NCBI GenBank assembly: GCA_021323855.1
Contig: JAJPKE010000018.1
Coordinates: 48,302 to 112,301, forward strand
From: Chloroflexota bacterium
GTDB lineage: Bacteria; Chloroflexota; Ktedonobacteria; Ktedonobacterales; JADMIN01
Direction: 5' to 3'
DNA: 64,000 nt
In this document: positions 6,792 to 14,549 of the stretch, in pieces
Numbering within the stretch: position 1 is the first letter of the stretch
How the letters are laid out: each line of letters opens with the position of its first letter
Made by a program: the position numbers and the translations under genes
Notes under the pieces: generated by a model
Database searches by the model: none
The model's input: only the letters and a program-made list of their open reading frames with translations
Told to the model about the DNA's origin: nothing

Positions 6792-7637
6792 ATGCTCTCA
6801 TCCGTGCTTTCACCTGCACGCATTCGCGGCGCGCTCGCTGATGTCGCCATTCCTGGCGCTGTTGCCCGTTCGGAGCAACAGACACGCCGCACGTTGGCGC
6901 GCGACTTGGCGCTGCTGGCGCTGGGTGCGCTGTTGGTCGTCTTCTGCCTGCTGTTGGATGACCACTTCTTACTCAAACAATCGCTGACGCTGGGTGGCGT
7001 CAGTCTTGCCAGTCACACCGTCGCCGCCGATGCGCTGATTGCGCTAGGAATGGCCGGTCTGCTGGCGCTGGATGGGCTGCCAATGGTCCCGGTGTCGCGC
7101 ACACTGCTGCGTGATACGGCGCTGGTGGCCGGCGGCGTGCTGTTGATGGCGATTGCCGCGAAGATCATCATTCCGTTGCAGCCGGTGCCGATCACCGGGC
7201 AGACCTTCGGCGTGCTACTGATTGCCGCCGCGCTTGGCTGGCGACGCGGCCTGACGACGATGGCGCTCTATATCGCGCTGGGTAGCCTGGGGCTGCCGAT
7301 CTTTGCGGATGTCAGCACGCCGGCGACCTATGGCTATCTGGCGGGCTTCGCGCTGGCGGCGGTCGTGGTGGGGTTCCTGGCGGAGCGCGGCTGGGACCGC
7401 AATCTGCTGACCTCCATCCCGATGATGCTCCTGGGCGAGGTGGCGATTTATCTCTGCGGTCTGCCCTGGCTGGCACAGTTCACCGGCTGGAACCTCGTGC
7501 TGAAGTATGGTTTCTTCCCATTTGTGCTAGGTGATACCATCAAACTGCTGGCGGCGGCGCTGCTCCTGCCTGCGGCCTGGCTGCTCACCGGGCGTGCGCT
7601 GCATCAGGCGAACCGGATGAATCAGCCGCAGGTATGA
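6792..7637 (+). CDS. bioY: Biotin transporter substrate-binding protein BioY with N-terminal extension
   Basis: About 281 residues, longer than the usual 180-200 for BioY. The C-terminal two thirds match the S component of energy-coupling-factor biotin transporters: IPLQPVPITGQTFGVLLIAAALG, a glycine-rich loop LGSLGLPIFAD, and several hydrophobic helices. The first 100 residues add two or three further hydrophobic stretches. No bioM or bioN is nearby, so BioY would act alone or with a shared ECF module encoded elsewhere. The start at the ATG after AAAGG was preferred. Its promoter carries a 9-bp inverted repeat. Confidence 0.9.
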   Translation: MLSSVLSPARIRGALADVAIPGAVARSEQQTRRTLARDLALLALGALLVVFCLLLDDHFLLKQSLTLGGVSLASHTVAADALIALGMAGLLALDGLPMVPVSRTLLRDTALVAGGVLLMAIAAKIIIPLQPVPITGQTFGVLLIAAALGWRRGLTTMALYIALGSLGLPIFADVSTPATYGYLAGFALAAVVVGFLAERGWDRNLLTSIPMMLLGEVAIYLCGLPWLAQFTGWNLVLKYGFFPFVLGDTIKLLAAALLLPAAWLLTGRALHQANRMNQPQV

Positions 7638-7649
7638 GAGCCATTGACT

Positions 7650-7803
7650 CTCGGCTTTGAAAAGCCGGGGCACGCTGGCATCATTTCACTCACTCTACGC
7701 TCGGCTTTGAAAAGCCGGGGCACGGTACGAATGGTTGAAGTCTGCTAGTGCCGTTCGGGAGGACTTCAGTCCGGCAAAAGCGTGCGCCGGCAGTTCACTG
7801 CCG
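7650..7803. repeat. Cluster of four mini-palindromes with two-base loops
   Basis: Two identical 25-base units (7650-7674 and 7700-7724), exactly 50 bases apart, each contain CGGCTTT-GA-AAAGCCG. They are followed by GGACT-TC-AGTCC (7761-7772) and CGGCAGT-TC-ACTGCCG (7788-7803). All four are perfect stems closed by a GA or TC pair. They fill the gap between bioY and the thioesterase gene. A related element is at 45901. Confidence 0.8.
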
Positions 7804-7827
7804 CGACCTGAATATCGAGGCCATTGC

Positions 7828-8379
7828 ATGAATACGGAACACGACACGCCACAGGGCGCACAGCCCACGAACGGCGACGAGACGCAGCCGGCCAATACGC
7901 AGGCTCAGCCGCCGCGCGCCTTCTTTGAGTATTGGAACCAGATGGACATGCTCAGTTGGATGGGCGCGCGCATCACGGAGAGCGCCGACGGCCACGCCAC
8001 TGTCTACTTCGAGCCGGACAGCCACCATCGCGGCGCTGGCATTGGTGGGCGCGCGGTGACGGGCGCAGTGCAAGCGTACATCTTCGATATCGTCACCGGC
8101 GCGGCGGTGGCTTCGCTGGCGCATGGCCTCAAGCCGCAGGTGACGGTCAAGTTGGATGTGACGTTCGAGTATCCCGCCTACGATGCGCCGCTGACCTTCG
8201 AGGCGCATGTGCAGAGCGGCGGCAAGCAGATCATCTTCGTTGAGGGGCTGTGCCGCGACACCAATGGGCGTGTCTGTTCCCGTGCCACCGCCATCTATCG
8301 CCGCTTCGATCATCGTATCGAAGTGCCCGATGCCCTCAAAGAACTGATGAAAAACCACCAGGACGCAGCCGGCGAATGA
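7828..8379 (+). CDS. PaaI-like hotdog-fold thioesterase
   Basis: A 183-residue protein. After a 30-residue polar N-terminus, residues 40-170 follow the hotdog pattern: a long central helix segment GGRAVTGAVQAYIFDIVTGA, strands KPQVTVKLDVTFEYPAY and DAPLTFEAHVQSGGKQIIFVEG, and a last strand GRVCSRATAIYRRF. These enzymes hydrolyse acyl-CoA or similar thioesters; the substrate is unknown. The start is set by GAGG seven bases before the ATG. It overlaps or abuts the downstream methyltransferase gene. Confidence 0.82.
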   Translation: MNTEHDTPQGAQPTNGDETQPANTQAQPPRAFFEYWNQMDMLSWMGARITESADGHATVYFEPDSHHRGAGIGGRAVTGAVQAYIFDIVTGAAVASLAHGLKPQVTVKLDVTFEYPAYDAPLTFEAHVQSGGKQIIFVEGLCRDTNGRVCSRATAIYRRFDHRIEVPDALKELMKNHQDAAGE

Positions 8380-8399
8380 GTGGAGAAAGACGGGACTCC

Positions 8400-9212
8400 A
8401 TGACTCGTGCGACCGATCAGGAGTATCTGCTGAGCCAGCAGTATCACAATGGCGCGCGCCTCTCGGTGCGTGGCAGGTTGCATGCGCGCTTCCGCACCAA
8501 TCCCGATGGCTGGTTCGCCTGGATGTTCGATCAGATGCGCATCGCACCGGAGAGCCGTATCCTCGAACTTGGCTGTGGACTTGGCTGGCTCTGGCTGCGC
8601 AACCGGGCGCGCATTCCGGCTGGCTGGGATATCACGCTCTCGGACTTCTCGCAGGGCATGCTTGCTGAGACACAGCAGCGGCTGCAAGACGTGCCGCATC
8701 AGTTCGCCTACGCTGTCGTGGATGCGCAGGCCATCCCCTATCCAGACGCCAGCTTCGACGCCGTGATTGCCGATCACATGCTCTATCATGTGCCGGACCG
8801 CGCCAGGGCCATCGCTGAGGTGCGGCGCGTCCTCAAGCCGGGTGGGCGCTTCTACGCCTCCACCATCAGCCGGGAGCATTTCCGCGCGCTGGCCGCGCTC
8901 GTCTCCGGTCACGCGCCGGACGACGCCATGGTGGACCAGCGTTTTCCCTTCAACCTGGAAAACGGCGGCGCGCAACTGGCGGCGTCCTTCGCACACGTCA
9001 CGCTGCACCGGCACGAGGATACGCTGGTGGTAACTGAGGCCGGGCCGCTCGTCGCGTACTTGGCCTCGCTCTCATCCATGTCCGCCAGCGACACCACCAC
9101 AGATACCACGGAAGCCGCTCTCGCCGCACTCACCAGCCGCTTACAGACGCTCATCACAGCGGAAGGCGCGATACGCATCCCCAACGATGCGGGATTGTTC
9201 GAGGCGTGGTGA
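8400..9212 (+). CDS. Class I SAM-dependent methyltransferase
   Basis: About 270 residues. SAM-binding motif I is ILELGCGLGW (residues 54-63). It is followed by ITLSDFSQGML (motif II acid), YAVVDAQAIPYPDASFDAVIADHMLYHV (motifs III-IV) and VLKPGGRFY, the usual Methyltransf_11 order. The acceptor is unknown. An ATG at 8376 overlaps the thioesterase stop (ATGA) and could be the start; 8400 was preferred because a GGGA lies just ahead, but the choice is open. Coupling with the thioesterase gene is likely. It is convergent with the oxidoreductase gene at 9217. Confidence 0.88.
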   Translation: MTRATDQEYLLSQQYHNGARLSVRGRLHARFRTNPDGWFAWMFDQMRIAPESRILELGCGLGWLWLRNRARIPAGWDITLSDFSQGMLAETQQRLQDVPHQFAYAVVDAQAIPYPDASFDAVIADHMLYHVPDRARAIAEVRRVLKPGGRFYASTISREHFRALAALVSGHAPDDAMVDQRFPFNLENGGAQLAASFAHVTLHRHEDTLVVTEAGPLVAYLASLSSMSASDTTTDTTEAALAALTSRLQTLITAEGAIRIPNDAGLFEAW

Positions 9213-9216
9213 GGTC

Positions 9217-10224
9217 CTACCACGGGCGCTGATAGCCTGCTGCGGCGTAGATCGCTTCGATGACCTGCGCCTGCTCGATGGCGTCTTCGGGCGCAATCGC
9301 CAGCGGCGCACCGCTGCGTACACATTCGGCGAAATGCTCGACTTCGAGCCGGTAGTGATTTGCCTCGGCGAAGCGGCGCTCGATACTCTCATTGTCGCGT
9401 TCCAGCCGCACCACTGTCTCGTTCGTTCCTGGCGTAAAGGGACGAGGCAGCAGTATTCGTCCCTCATCGCCAACGATCTCAGCAAACTGATGCCAAGCGA
9501 GCGCAAAGCTCGAATCAATGACGCCGAAGCGCCCCTCGCCAAAGTCCAGCACGGCGGCCATTGTGCGCTCGACCTCACTCTCCGCCGGCACATCCACCCG
9601 CGCCGCGACCACCTGCGGCGCGCCGCCGAAGACCGCGCGACAGAAGTTGAGCGGATAGCAGCCGACATCCATCAGCGAGCCGCCCGCTAAACTCGCCGAA
9701 AGGCGGATATTCTCGCCGCGATCACTCAGATCAAAAGCGAAGGCGCTGCGCACGATGCGGACACGGCCAATAGCGCCGGATGCGGCCTGTTCCAGCGCCC
9801 AGCGTATCTGCGGATGAAAGCGATACATGAAGGCTTCCAGCAGCAACACCCCAGCATCGCGGCAGGCGTCGCGCATGGCGATGGACTCCTCCGGTGTCGC
9901 ACCCAGCGGCTTCTCGCAGAGGACGTGCTTGCCGGCACGCGCCGCGCGAATGGTCCACTCCGCATGGAGCGCATTGGGCAGCGGAATGTAGACTGCCTCG
10001 ATATCCGGGTCCGCCAGCAACTCCTCATAGCTGCCATAGGCTCGCGCGCCCGGCGCCTGCGCCGCCACCAGACGCTCCGCTGCCGCCAGATCGCGGCTGG
10101 CAATCGCCGCGACGCGCCCGTTCTGCGAGGTCTGAATCGCCGGAATGACCAACTTCACACCGATGTTCGCCGTGCTGAGGATGCCCCAACATACCGGATC
10201 GTTCGTGCCCGCTGTGCCTGCCAT
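9217..10224 (-). CDS. Gfo/Idh/MocA-family oxidoreductase
   Basis: A 335-residue protein of the usual family length. The N-terminal Rossmann fold starts WGILSTANIGVKLVIPAI, and the hallmark CEKPLG is at residues 103-108. The C-terminal part is the alpha/beta dimerisation domain, with GGSLMDVGCYPLNFCRAVFG. The family reduces or oxidises sugars, inositols and related polyols with NAD(P). No neighbouring gene reveals the substrate. The region upstream (10225-10551) is free of genes. Confidence 0.9.
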   Translation of the reverse strand: MAGTAGTNDPVCWGILSTANIGVKLVIPAIQTSQNGRVAAIASRDLAAAERLVAAQAPGARAYGSYEELLADPDIEAVYIPLPNALHAEWTIRAARAGKHVLCEKPLGATPEESIAMRDACRDAGVLLLEAFMYRFHPQIRWALEQAASGAIGRVRIVRSAFAFDLSDRGENIRLSASLAGGSLMDVGCYPLNFCRAVFGGAPQVVAARVDVPAESEVERTMAAVLDFGEGRFGVIDSSFALAWHQFAEIVGDEGRILLPRPFTPGTNETVVRLERDNESIERRFAEANHYRLEVEHFAECVRSGAPLAIAPEDAIEQAQVIEAIYAAAGYQRPW

Positions 10225-10551
10225 ACGCTCACTTCATCCCTTCTGTTCGATCATTTGCTTACGCTCTTCACGCGAGTTCTGCTCACTATTATGCCTGTAT
10301 TATGCAATTATGCGATGCACCGGCTCTGGTACGAAAGATGCTGCTTACAGGCTGCGATTGTCGTGCGTTGGAACAACCGGAACGATACGCGGCGATTCCA
10401 GGGAAACCCGCCAGCAGACCGTAAAAAGGCATAGTGATTGCATTCGCCTTGCCAACCGGCATCTTCTCGCTATCATATACAGTGTGACATCAGAACACGC
10501 GAACGCTGGGTGATTTCCCCAACATGTCGTTTATTGCAGAAAGGTGCCGTC
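10225..10551. other. Intergenic region without a gene
   Basis: Between the divergent oxidoreductase and plsY genes. It must hold both promoters, but no pair of hexamers stands out. No repeat, hairpin or RNA gene was recognised. Confidence 0.5.
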
Positions 10552-11214
10552 GTGATTTCGACAACGCTGGCGCTCATGCTCTGCGCCTATCTCATCGGCT
10601 CGATCCCGTTCTCGCACCTGATCGCACGCTGGCGCACCGGCTTGAATCTGCGCGATGTGGGCGAGGGCAACGTTGGCAGCCGCAATGTCTGGCATGTCGT
10701 GGGGCCGGCCTGGGGCATCCTGGCTGGCGTATTCGACGTGCTGAAGGGTTTCGTCTGTTATCTGGTTGCCAGTGCGCTGTTGCCCACGGCGGGCGCGCTG
10801 GCGGTGGGCGTGGCTGTGCTGCTGGGACATCAGTTCCCCATCTTTCTGCGCGGGCGCGGCGGCAAAGGGCTGGCGACGGCGCTGGGTGTGCTGCTGGCCG
10901 TCTCGCCGCTATCTACGCTCACCGGTCTGACGATTTTCGTGCTGGCAAGCCTTGCGCTGCGCAATTTCAACACCAGCGTCGTGCCCGGTATCATCGCTAT
11001 CATCGTGCTGCCGCCGCTTTTTCATCAGCCGCTCTGGGTTTCGGTCTATGCGCTGGGTGTCGCGTTGTTGCTGGCGCTGAAAAAGGCGCTCGATCACCAA
11101 CACGACGAGCAGGTCTGGGCTACCCATCCCTGGCAGGGCGGCGCAACACCCGGCTTTAGCCGGGCCAGCGACGATAACACATCTGTGCCCCAGCACGAAA
11201 CGCCGCAGAACTGA
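10552..11214 (+). CDS. plsY: Glycerol-3-phosphate acyltransferase PlsY
   Basis: A 220-residue multi-pass membrane protein. The three PlsY motifs are present in order: GSIPFSHLIARWRTG, GEGNVGSRNV (the usual form is GSGNxGATN, so this copy is divergent) and GHQFPIFLRGRGGKGLAT. PlsY moves the acyl group from acyl phosphate to glycerol 3-phosphate, the first step of phospholipid synthesis. The C-terminus has an added polar tail of about 35 residues. The start is a GTG with AAAGG seven bases upstream. A GT2-type gene follows 52 bases later. Family sure; a second, more typical PlsY may exist elsewhere in the genome. Confidence 0.88.
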   Translation: MISTTLALMLCAYLIGSIPFSHLIARWRTGLNLRDVGEGNVGSRNVWHVVGPAWGILAGVFDVLKGFVCYLVASALLPTAGALAVGVAVLLGHQFPIFLRGRGGKGLATALGVLLAVSPLSTLTGLTIFVLASLALRNFNTSVVPGIIAIIVLPPLFHQPLWVSVYALGVALLLALKKALDHQHDEQVWATHPWQGGATPGFSRASDDNTSVPQHETPQN

Positions 11215-11266
11215 CGAATCTGCTGAATCTGATACATTCGCTTACATTCGCTGAGATGAGCCACAT

Positions 11267-12961
11267 ATGCTGATTTATCTCTATCAAGGGGTTGCCATCC
11301 TCATTCTGGTTGCCATCCTTGCCAATACACTGGTGAACTTCTGGTGGCTGAGGGCAACTGGCGCGCGTTCCGCTGCACAGCCGTCCCCAGCGCATGAGCC
11401 ATTGGTCTCCATCCTCATTCCCGCGCGCAATGAAGCGCGTAGCATTGTGGGCTGTGTCGAGTCGCTCTTGGGGCAGACGTATCCGCGCTGTGAAATCGTG
11501 GTGCTGGATGACCACAGCGAGGATGAGACGGCGGCGTTGGTCTCCGAACTGGCCGCGCGGCATCCCACAGTGCGCCTGCTACACGGCAAACCGCTATTGC
11601 CGGGCTGGCACGGCAAAGCCTACGCCTGTGCGCAACTGGCCTGCGCCGCGCGTGGCGAGTGGCTGCTCTTCGTAGACGCCGATACGGTACACGCGCCGGA
11701 CTGCGTGGCGACGGCGCTACGGGCCGCCGAGCAGCAGCACGCTGATTTGGTGACGATGATGCCACAGTTGGAGACGGGCAGCTTTGGCGAGGCATTGCTC
11801 GTGCCGACCATTCCTATCGCCTTCGGGTCGTTCTTGCCGCTGGGCCTGGTGATGCGGCATCCCGCGCCGCTGCTGGCGGGGGCGCTGGGGCAATTCCTGC
11901 TCTTTCGCCGCGCGATGTATGAGCAGATCGGCGGACATGCCAGCGTCCGCACGGATATCGTGGAAGATGTGCAACTGAGCCGCCTGGTGAAGCGGCAGCG
12001 CGGGCGGGTCGTCTGGATAGATGGCACACGGCTGATGCGCGTGCGCATGTATCATGGGCTACGCGAAGCGTGGCGCGGTCTCGCCAAGAGTTCCTTCGCC
12101 GCAATAGACAATTCCTGGCTGGGGTTGCTGATCGGGCTACCGCTCTGCGCTGCGCTTTTTCTCGTCCCCTATGCGCTGCTCGTGGCTGGTCTCGTCACAC
12201 GCCAGTTCTCACCGGTGTTCTTCTGGCTGCCGCTGGCGCAGATCGCTTTGATGATTGGCACGCACTGGCTGCTGCTGGCGCGTTTCCGCCTGCCGCGCCG
12301 CATGGCTCTCCTGTATGCCGGAACCATCCTTGCCATCATGCTCTTCACCACCTACGCCGCGTTCCGCACGACATTTGGCCGGGGCGTCGCCTGGAAAGGA
12401 CGCACGTATCAGTTCGCGCCGGCATCCGCAACACCGCATGGCCCACCTAGTCTTGCAACGGCGCAGCGTCTCCGGCTAGCGGCGGCGCTTTCGGTGGTGC
12501 GGCTACCCGTCGCGCTGGGGTTGGTTGTACTGGGCTGGGCGCGCGGCAACGCTCAGCCACCCATCGCGGTGGCGCTGCTGCTCACCGGGTGGTCGCTTGC
12601 GCTGGTAGAGTATGCGCTCCGCGACCACAGGCTTGGCGCTGCCGGTTCGCTGGCGGATGCGCTGGGCGGTGTGGCAAGCCTGGCGTATTTGCGGCTGAGC
12701 GGATTGCTCTCTATCGGAGTCGTCCTGCTGGCGCTGCTCATCGCGCTGGTCTGTGTACGCCTCTTCCGCTGGCAGGTGGCGGCGGCGGTCGCCTCGATTC
12801 TGCTGGGCAGCGTCTTGCTCGTGACCGTCGGCGTCTATGCGCCAACCCACAATCTCTTGCTTCTCGCCTGGTTCGCCGGACTCGTGCTGCTTTCCAGCCG
12901 CTCAGCCGCGCATCTGCTGAATCAGCTCAACCAGTGGTTCCAGCATCTCCGCTCCTCGTGA
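11267..12961 (+). CDS. GT2-type glycosyltransferase fused to a degenerate CDP-alcohol-transferase-like membrane domain
   Basis: A 564-residue membrane protein. After an N-terminal helix, residues 45-270 are a GT-A domain: SILIPARNEARSI, VVLDDHSEDET, FVDADTV and the acceptor-side EDVQLSR. Membrane helices follow to about residue 380, as in CrtQ/HpnI-like enzymes. The last 170 residues (from about 395) hold four or five hydrophobic segments and a run, GSLADALGGVAS, that resembles the second half of the CDP-alcohol phosphotransferase motif, but with the other acidic residues missing. It probably builds a glycolipid. Its position after plsY supports a lipid role. The C-terminal assignment is tentative. 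Confidence 0.8.
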   Translation: MLIYLYQGVAILILVAILANTLVNFWWLRATGARSAAQPSPAHEPLVSILIPARNEARSIVGCVESLLGQTYPRCEIVVLDDHSEDETAALVSELAARHPTVRLLHGKPLLPGWHGKAYACAQLACAARGEWLLFVDADTVHAPDCVATALRAAEQQHADLVTMMPQLETGSFGEALLVPTIPIAFGSFLPLGLVMRHPAPLLAGALGQFLLFRRAMYEQIGGHASVRTDIVEDVQLSRLVKRQRGRVVWIDGTRLMRVRMYHGLREAWRGLAKSSFAAIDNSWLGLLIGLPLCAALFLVPYALLVAGLVTRQFSPVFFWLPLAQIALMIGTHWLLLARFRLPRRMALLYAGTILAIMLFTTYAAFRTTFGRGVAWKGRTYQFAPASATPHGPPSLATAQRLRLAAALSVVRLPVALGLVVLGWARGNAQPPIAVALLLTGWSLALVEYALRDHRLGAAGSLADALGGVASLAYLRLSGLLSIGVVLLALLIALVCVRLFRWQVAAAVASILLGSVLLVTVGVYAPTHNLLLLAWFAGLVLLSSRSAAHLLNQLNQWFQHLRSS

Positions 12962-13298
12962 TCCCCCCTGATCCCTCATATATTCGCCACTTTCGAGTCG
13001 CTGGTTGCCGGTTACTGCTCAGCTTGCTATGCGCTGGTGAGGCGTTGTATTCCTGTTGGATGGATGAGGCGGAAGGGCGCGCGGTAGTCAGTAATCTTGA
13101 TTATTTCACGTTTCACACGACTATTGGCAACGGGTGCCTATGTAAAAACGGCATGGACGTTGCGGTTAACGTTGGTGTCGTGTACATGGTGGGGCTGTGT
13201 GGCCGACGACGTTGGATTTGTCGCGGATGTGGGCAAATAAGGCAGTGTGAGAACGTCGAGCGGCTCATGCCCCCGAAGGGAATTGGAGGCAAAACACG
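12962..13298. other. Intergenic region upstream of the GT4 gene
   Basis: About 340 bases with no convincing gene. An open frame of about 80 codons from 13060 lacks an SD and family resemblance. The region carries the SD of the GT4 gene (GGAGG eight bases before its ATG). No clear promoter or repeat was recognised. Confidence 0.5.
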
Positions 13299-14549
13299 AT
13301 GAAAATTGCGCAGGTAGCGCCATTGCAGGTAGCAACTCCCCCACATGCCTATGGTGGGACTGAACGCATTATCCATAATCTCACGGAATCTCTGGTGGAG
13401 ATGGGGCATGAGGTGACACTCTTTGCCACCGGCGACTCACAGACGAGCGCCAGGCTGGTTCCTGGCGTGGCAAAGGCCATCGAGTTCGACCCTGAAATTG
13501 AAGCCAACGCCTATCATATCGCTATGCTGGAAGAGGTGTACCGGCATGCGAGCGAGTTCGATGTCATCCATTCGCATCTGGATTATCTCACCTTCCCTTT
13601 TATCGAAACGACCGATACGCCGACTGTCCTGACATTGCATGGGCGTATTGATATGCACGAGTTCAAGCGGGTCTATAGCGCATATGCCGACGCCAATTAC
13701 GTCGCCATCAGCGAGAGCCAGCGGCAAGATCAGCCATATCTCAACTGGGTGGCGACGATTCATCATGGCATTGATATGGCGCGCTTTGCTTTTTCCCCGC
13801 AGATGGGCGAATATCTCTGTTTTGTTGGCCGCATTACGCCCGAAAAAGGGCCTGAATGTGCCATTGAGGTCGCCAAACGGGCGGGGATACCGCTCAAGAT
13901 TGCGGCAAAGGTGGACCCCAAGAATCGCAAATATTTTACGCAGGTGATTGAACCGCTGCTCGATCATCCTTTGATTGAGTTTCTCGGTCAACTCGATGAG
14001 GCGCGCAAATGTGAGTTGATGCGTGGCGCAATGGCGCTGTTGCTGCCGATCCATTGGCCCGAACCGTTTGGGGTGGTCTTTATCGAGGCGCTCGCTTGTG
14101 GCACGCCCGTCCTGACGTGCCCCATTGGTTCTGCGCCAGAATTGCTCCGCGATGGTGTGACCGGCTTCTTGCGTGAAACCACCGATGAGTTGGTGGAGGC
14201 GGTGCGCCTGCTGCCCTATATTTCGCGCGAAGCCTGCCGCGACTATGCGGTGCGACGTTTTGATCGCCATCGCATGGCAAACGACTATCTTCGCGTCTAT
14301 ACACAGGTGCAGAAACAGGGGTCGTTACAGGCCGTGCATGCCGTCACCACGATATCCGGAAGCGGGCGAGCTACGGCTGGGCGGTCGGTATCTGACGCCA
14401 TTGACATCATTGAGTCTATTGACAGCATCGAGTCTATAGATACCGTTGACGCAGTGAGCGCGAACACCCCCGGAACTCATGCGGCGCACCCCGTTGGGAG
14501 TGTTGAAGCGCACGAGCCAGGCGAGAGTGTTTCAGGGGAAGCCTCGTGA
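13299..14549 (+). CDS. GT4-family glycosyltransferase
   Basis: A 416-residue protein. The N-terminal domain starts MKIAQVAPLQVATPPHAYGG and the donor-binding C-terminal domain contains YLCFVGRITPEKGPECAIEVA and EPFGVVFIEALACGTPVL, the E-x7-E region of retaining GT-B enzymes. Residues after 345 form a low-complexity tail with a repeated IESID motif, absent from most relatives. It probably acts on an alpha-glucan, sugar or glycolipid; the coupled debranching enzyme suggests glucan metabolism. Its stop overlaps the next start (GTGA), so translation is coupled. The acceptor is unknown. Confidence 0.88.
   Translation: MKIAQVAPLQVATPPHAYGGTERIIHNLTESLVEMGHEVTLFATGDSQTSARLVPGVAKAIEFDPEIEANAYHIAMLEEVYRHASEFDVIHSHLDYLTFPFIETTDTPTVLTLHGRIDMHEFKRVYSAYADANYVAISESQRQDQPYLNWVATIHHGIDMARFAFSPQMGEYLCFVGRITPEKGPECAIEVAKRAGIPLKIAAKVDPKNRKYFTQVIEPLLDHPLIEFLGQLDEARKCELMRGAMALLLPIHWPEPFGVVFIEALACGTPVLTCPIGSAPELLRDGVTGFLRETTDELVEAVRLLPYISREACRDYAVRRFDRHRMANDYLRVYTQVQKQGSLQAVHAVTTISGSGRATAGRSVSDAIDIIESIDSIESIDTVDAVSANTPGTHAAHPVGSVEAHEPGESVSGEAS

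Noticed and set aside
12589..13302. Frame crossing the end of the GT2 gene into the intergenic region
   Set aside because: It is out of frame with the GT2 gene, starts inside it, and its last 80 codons have no SD or similarity.
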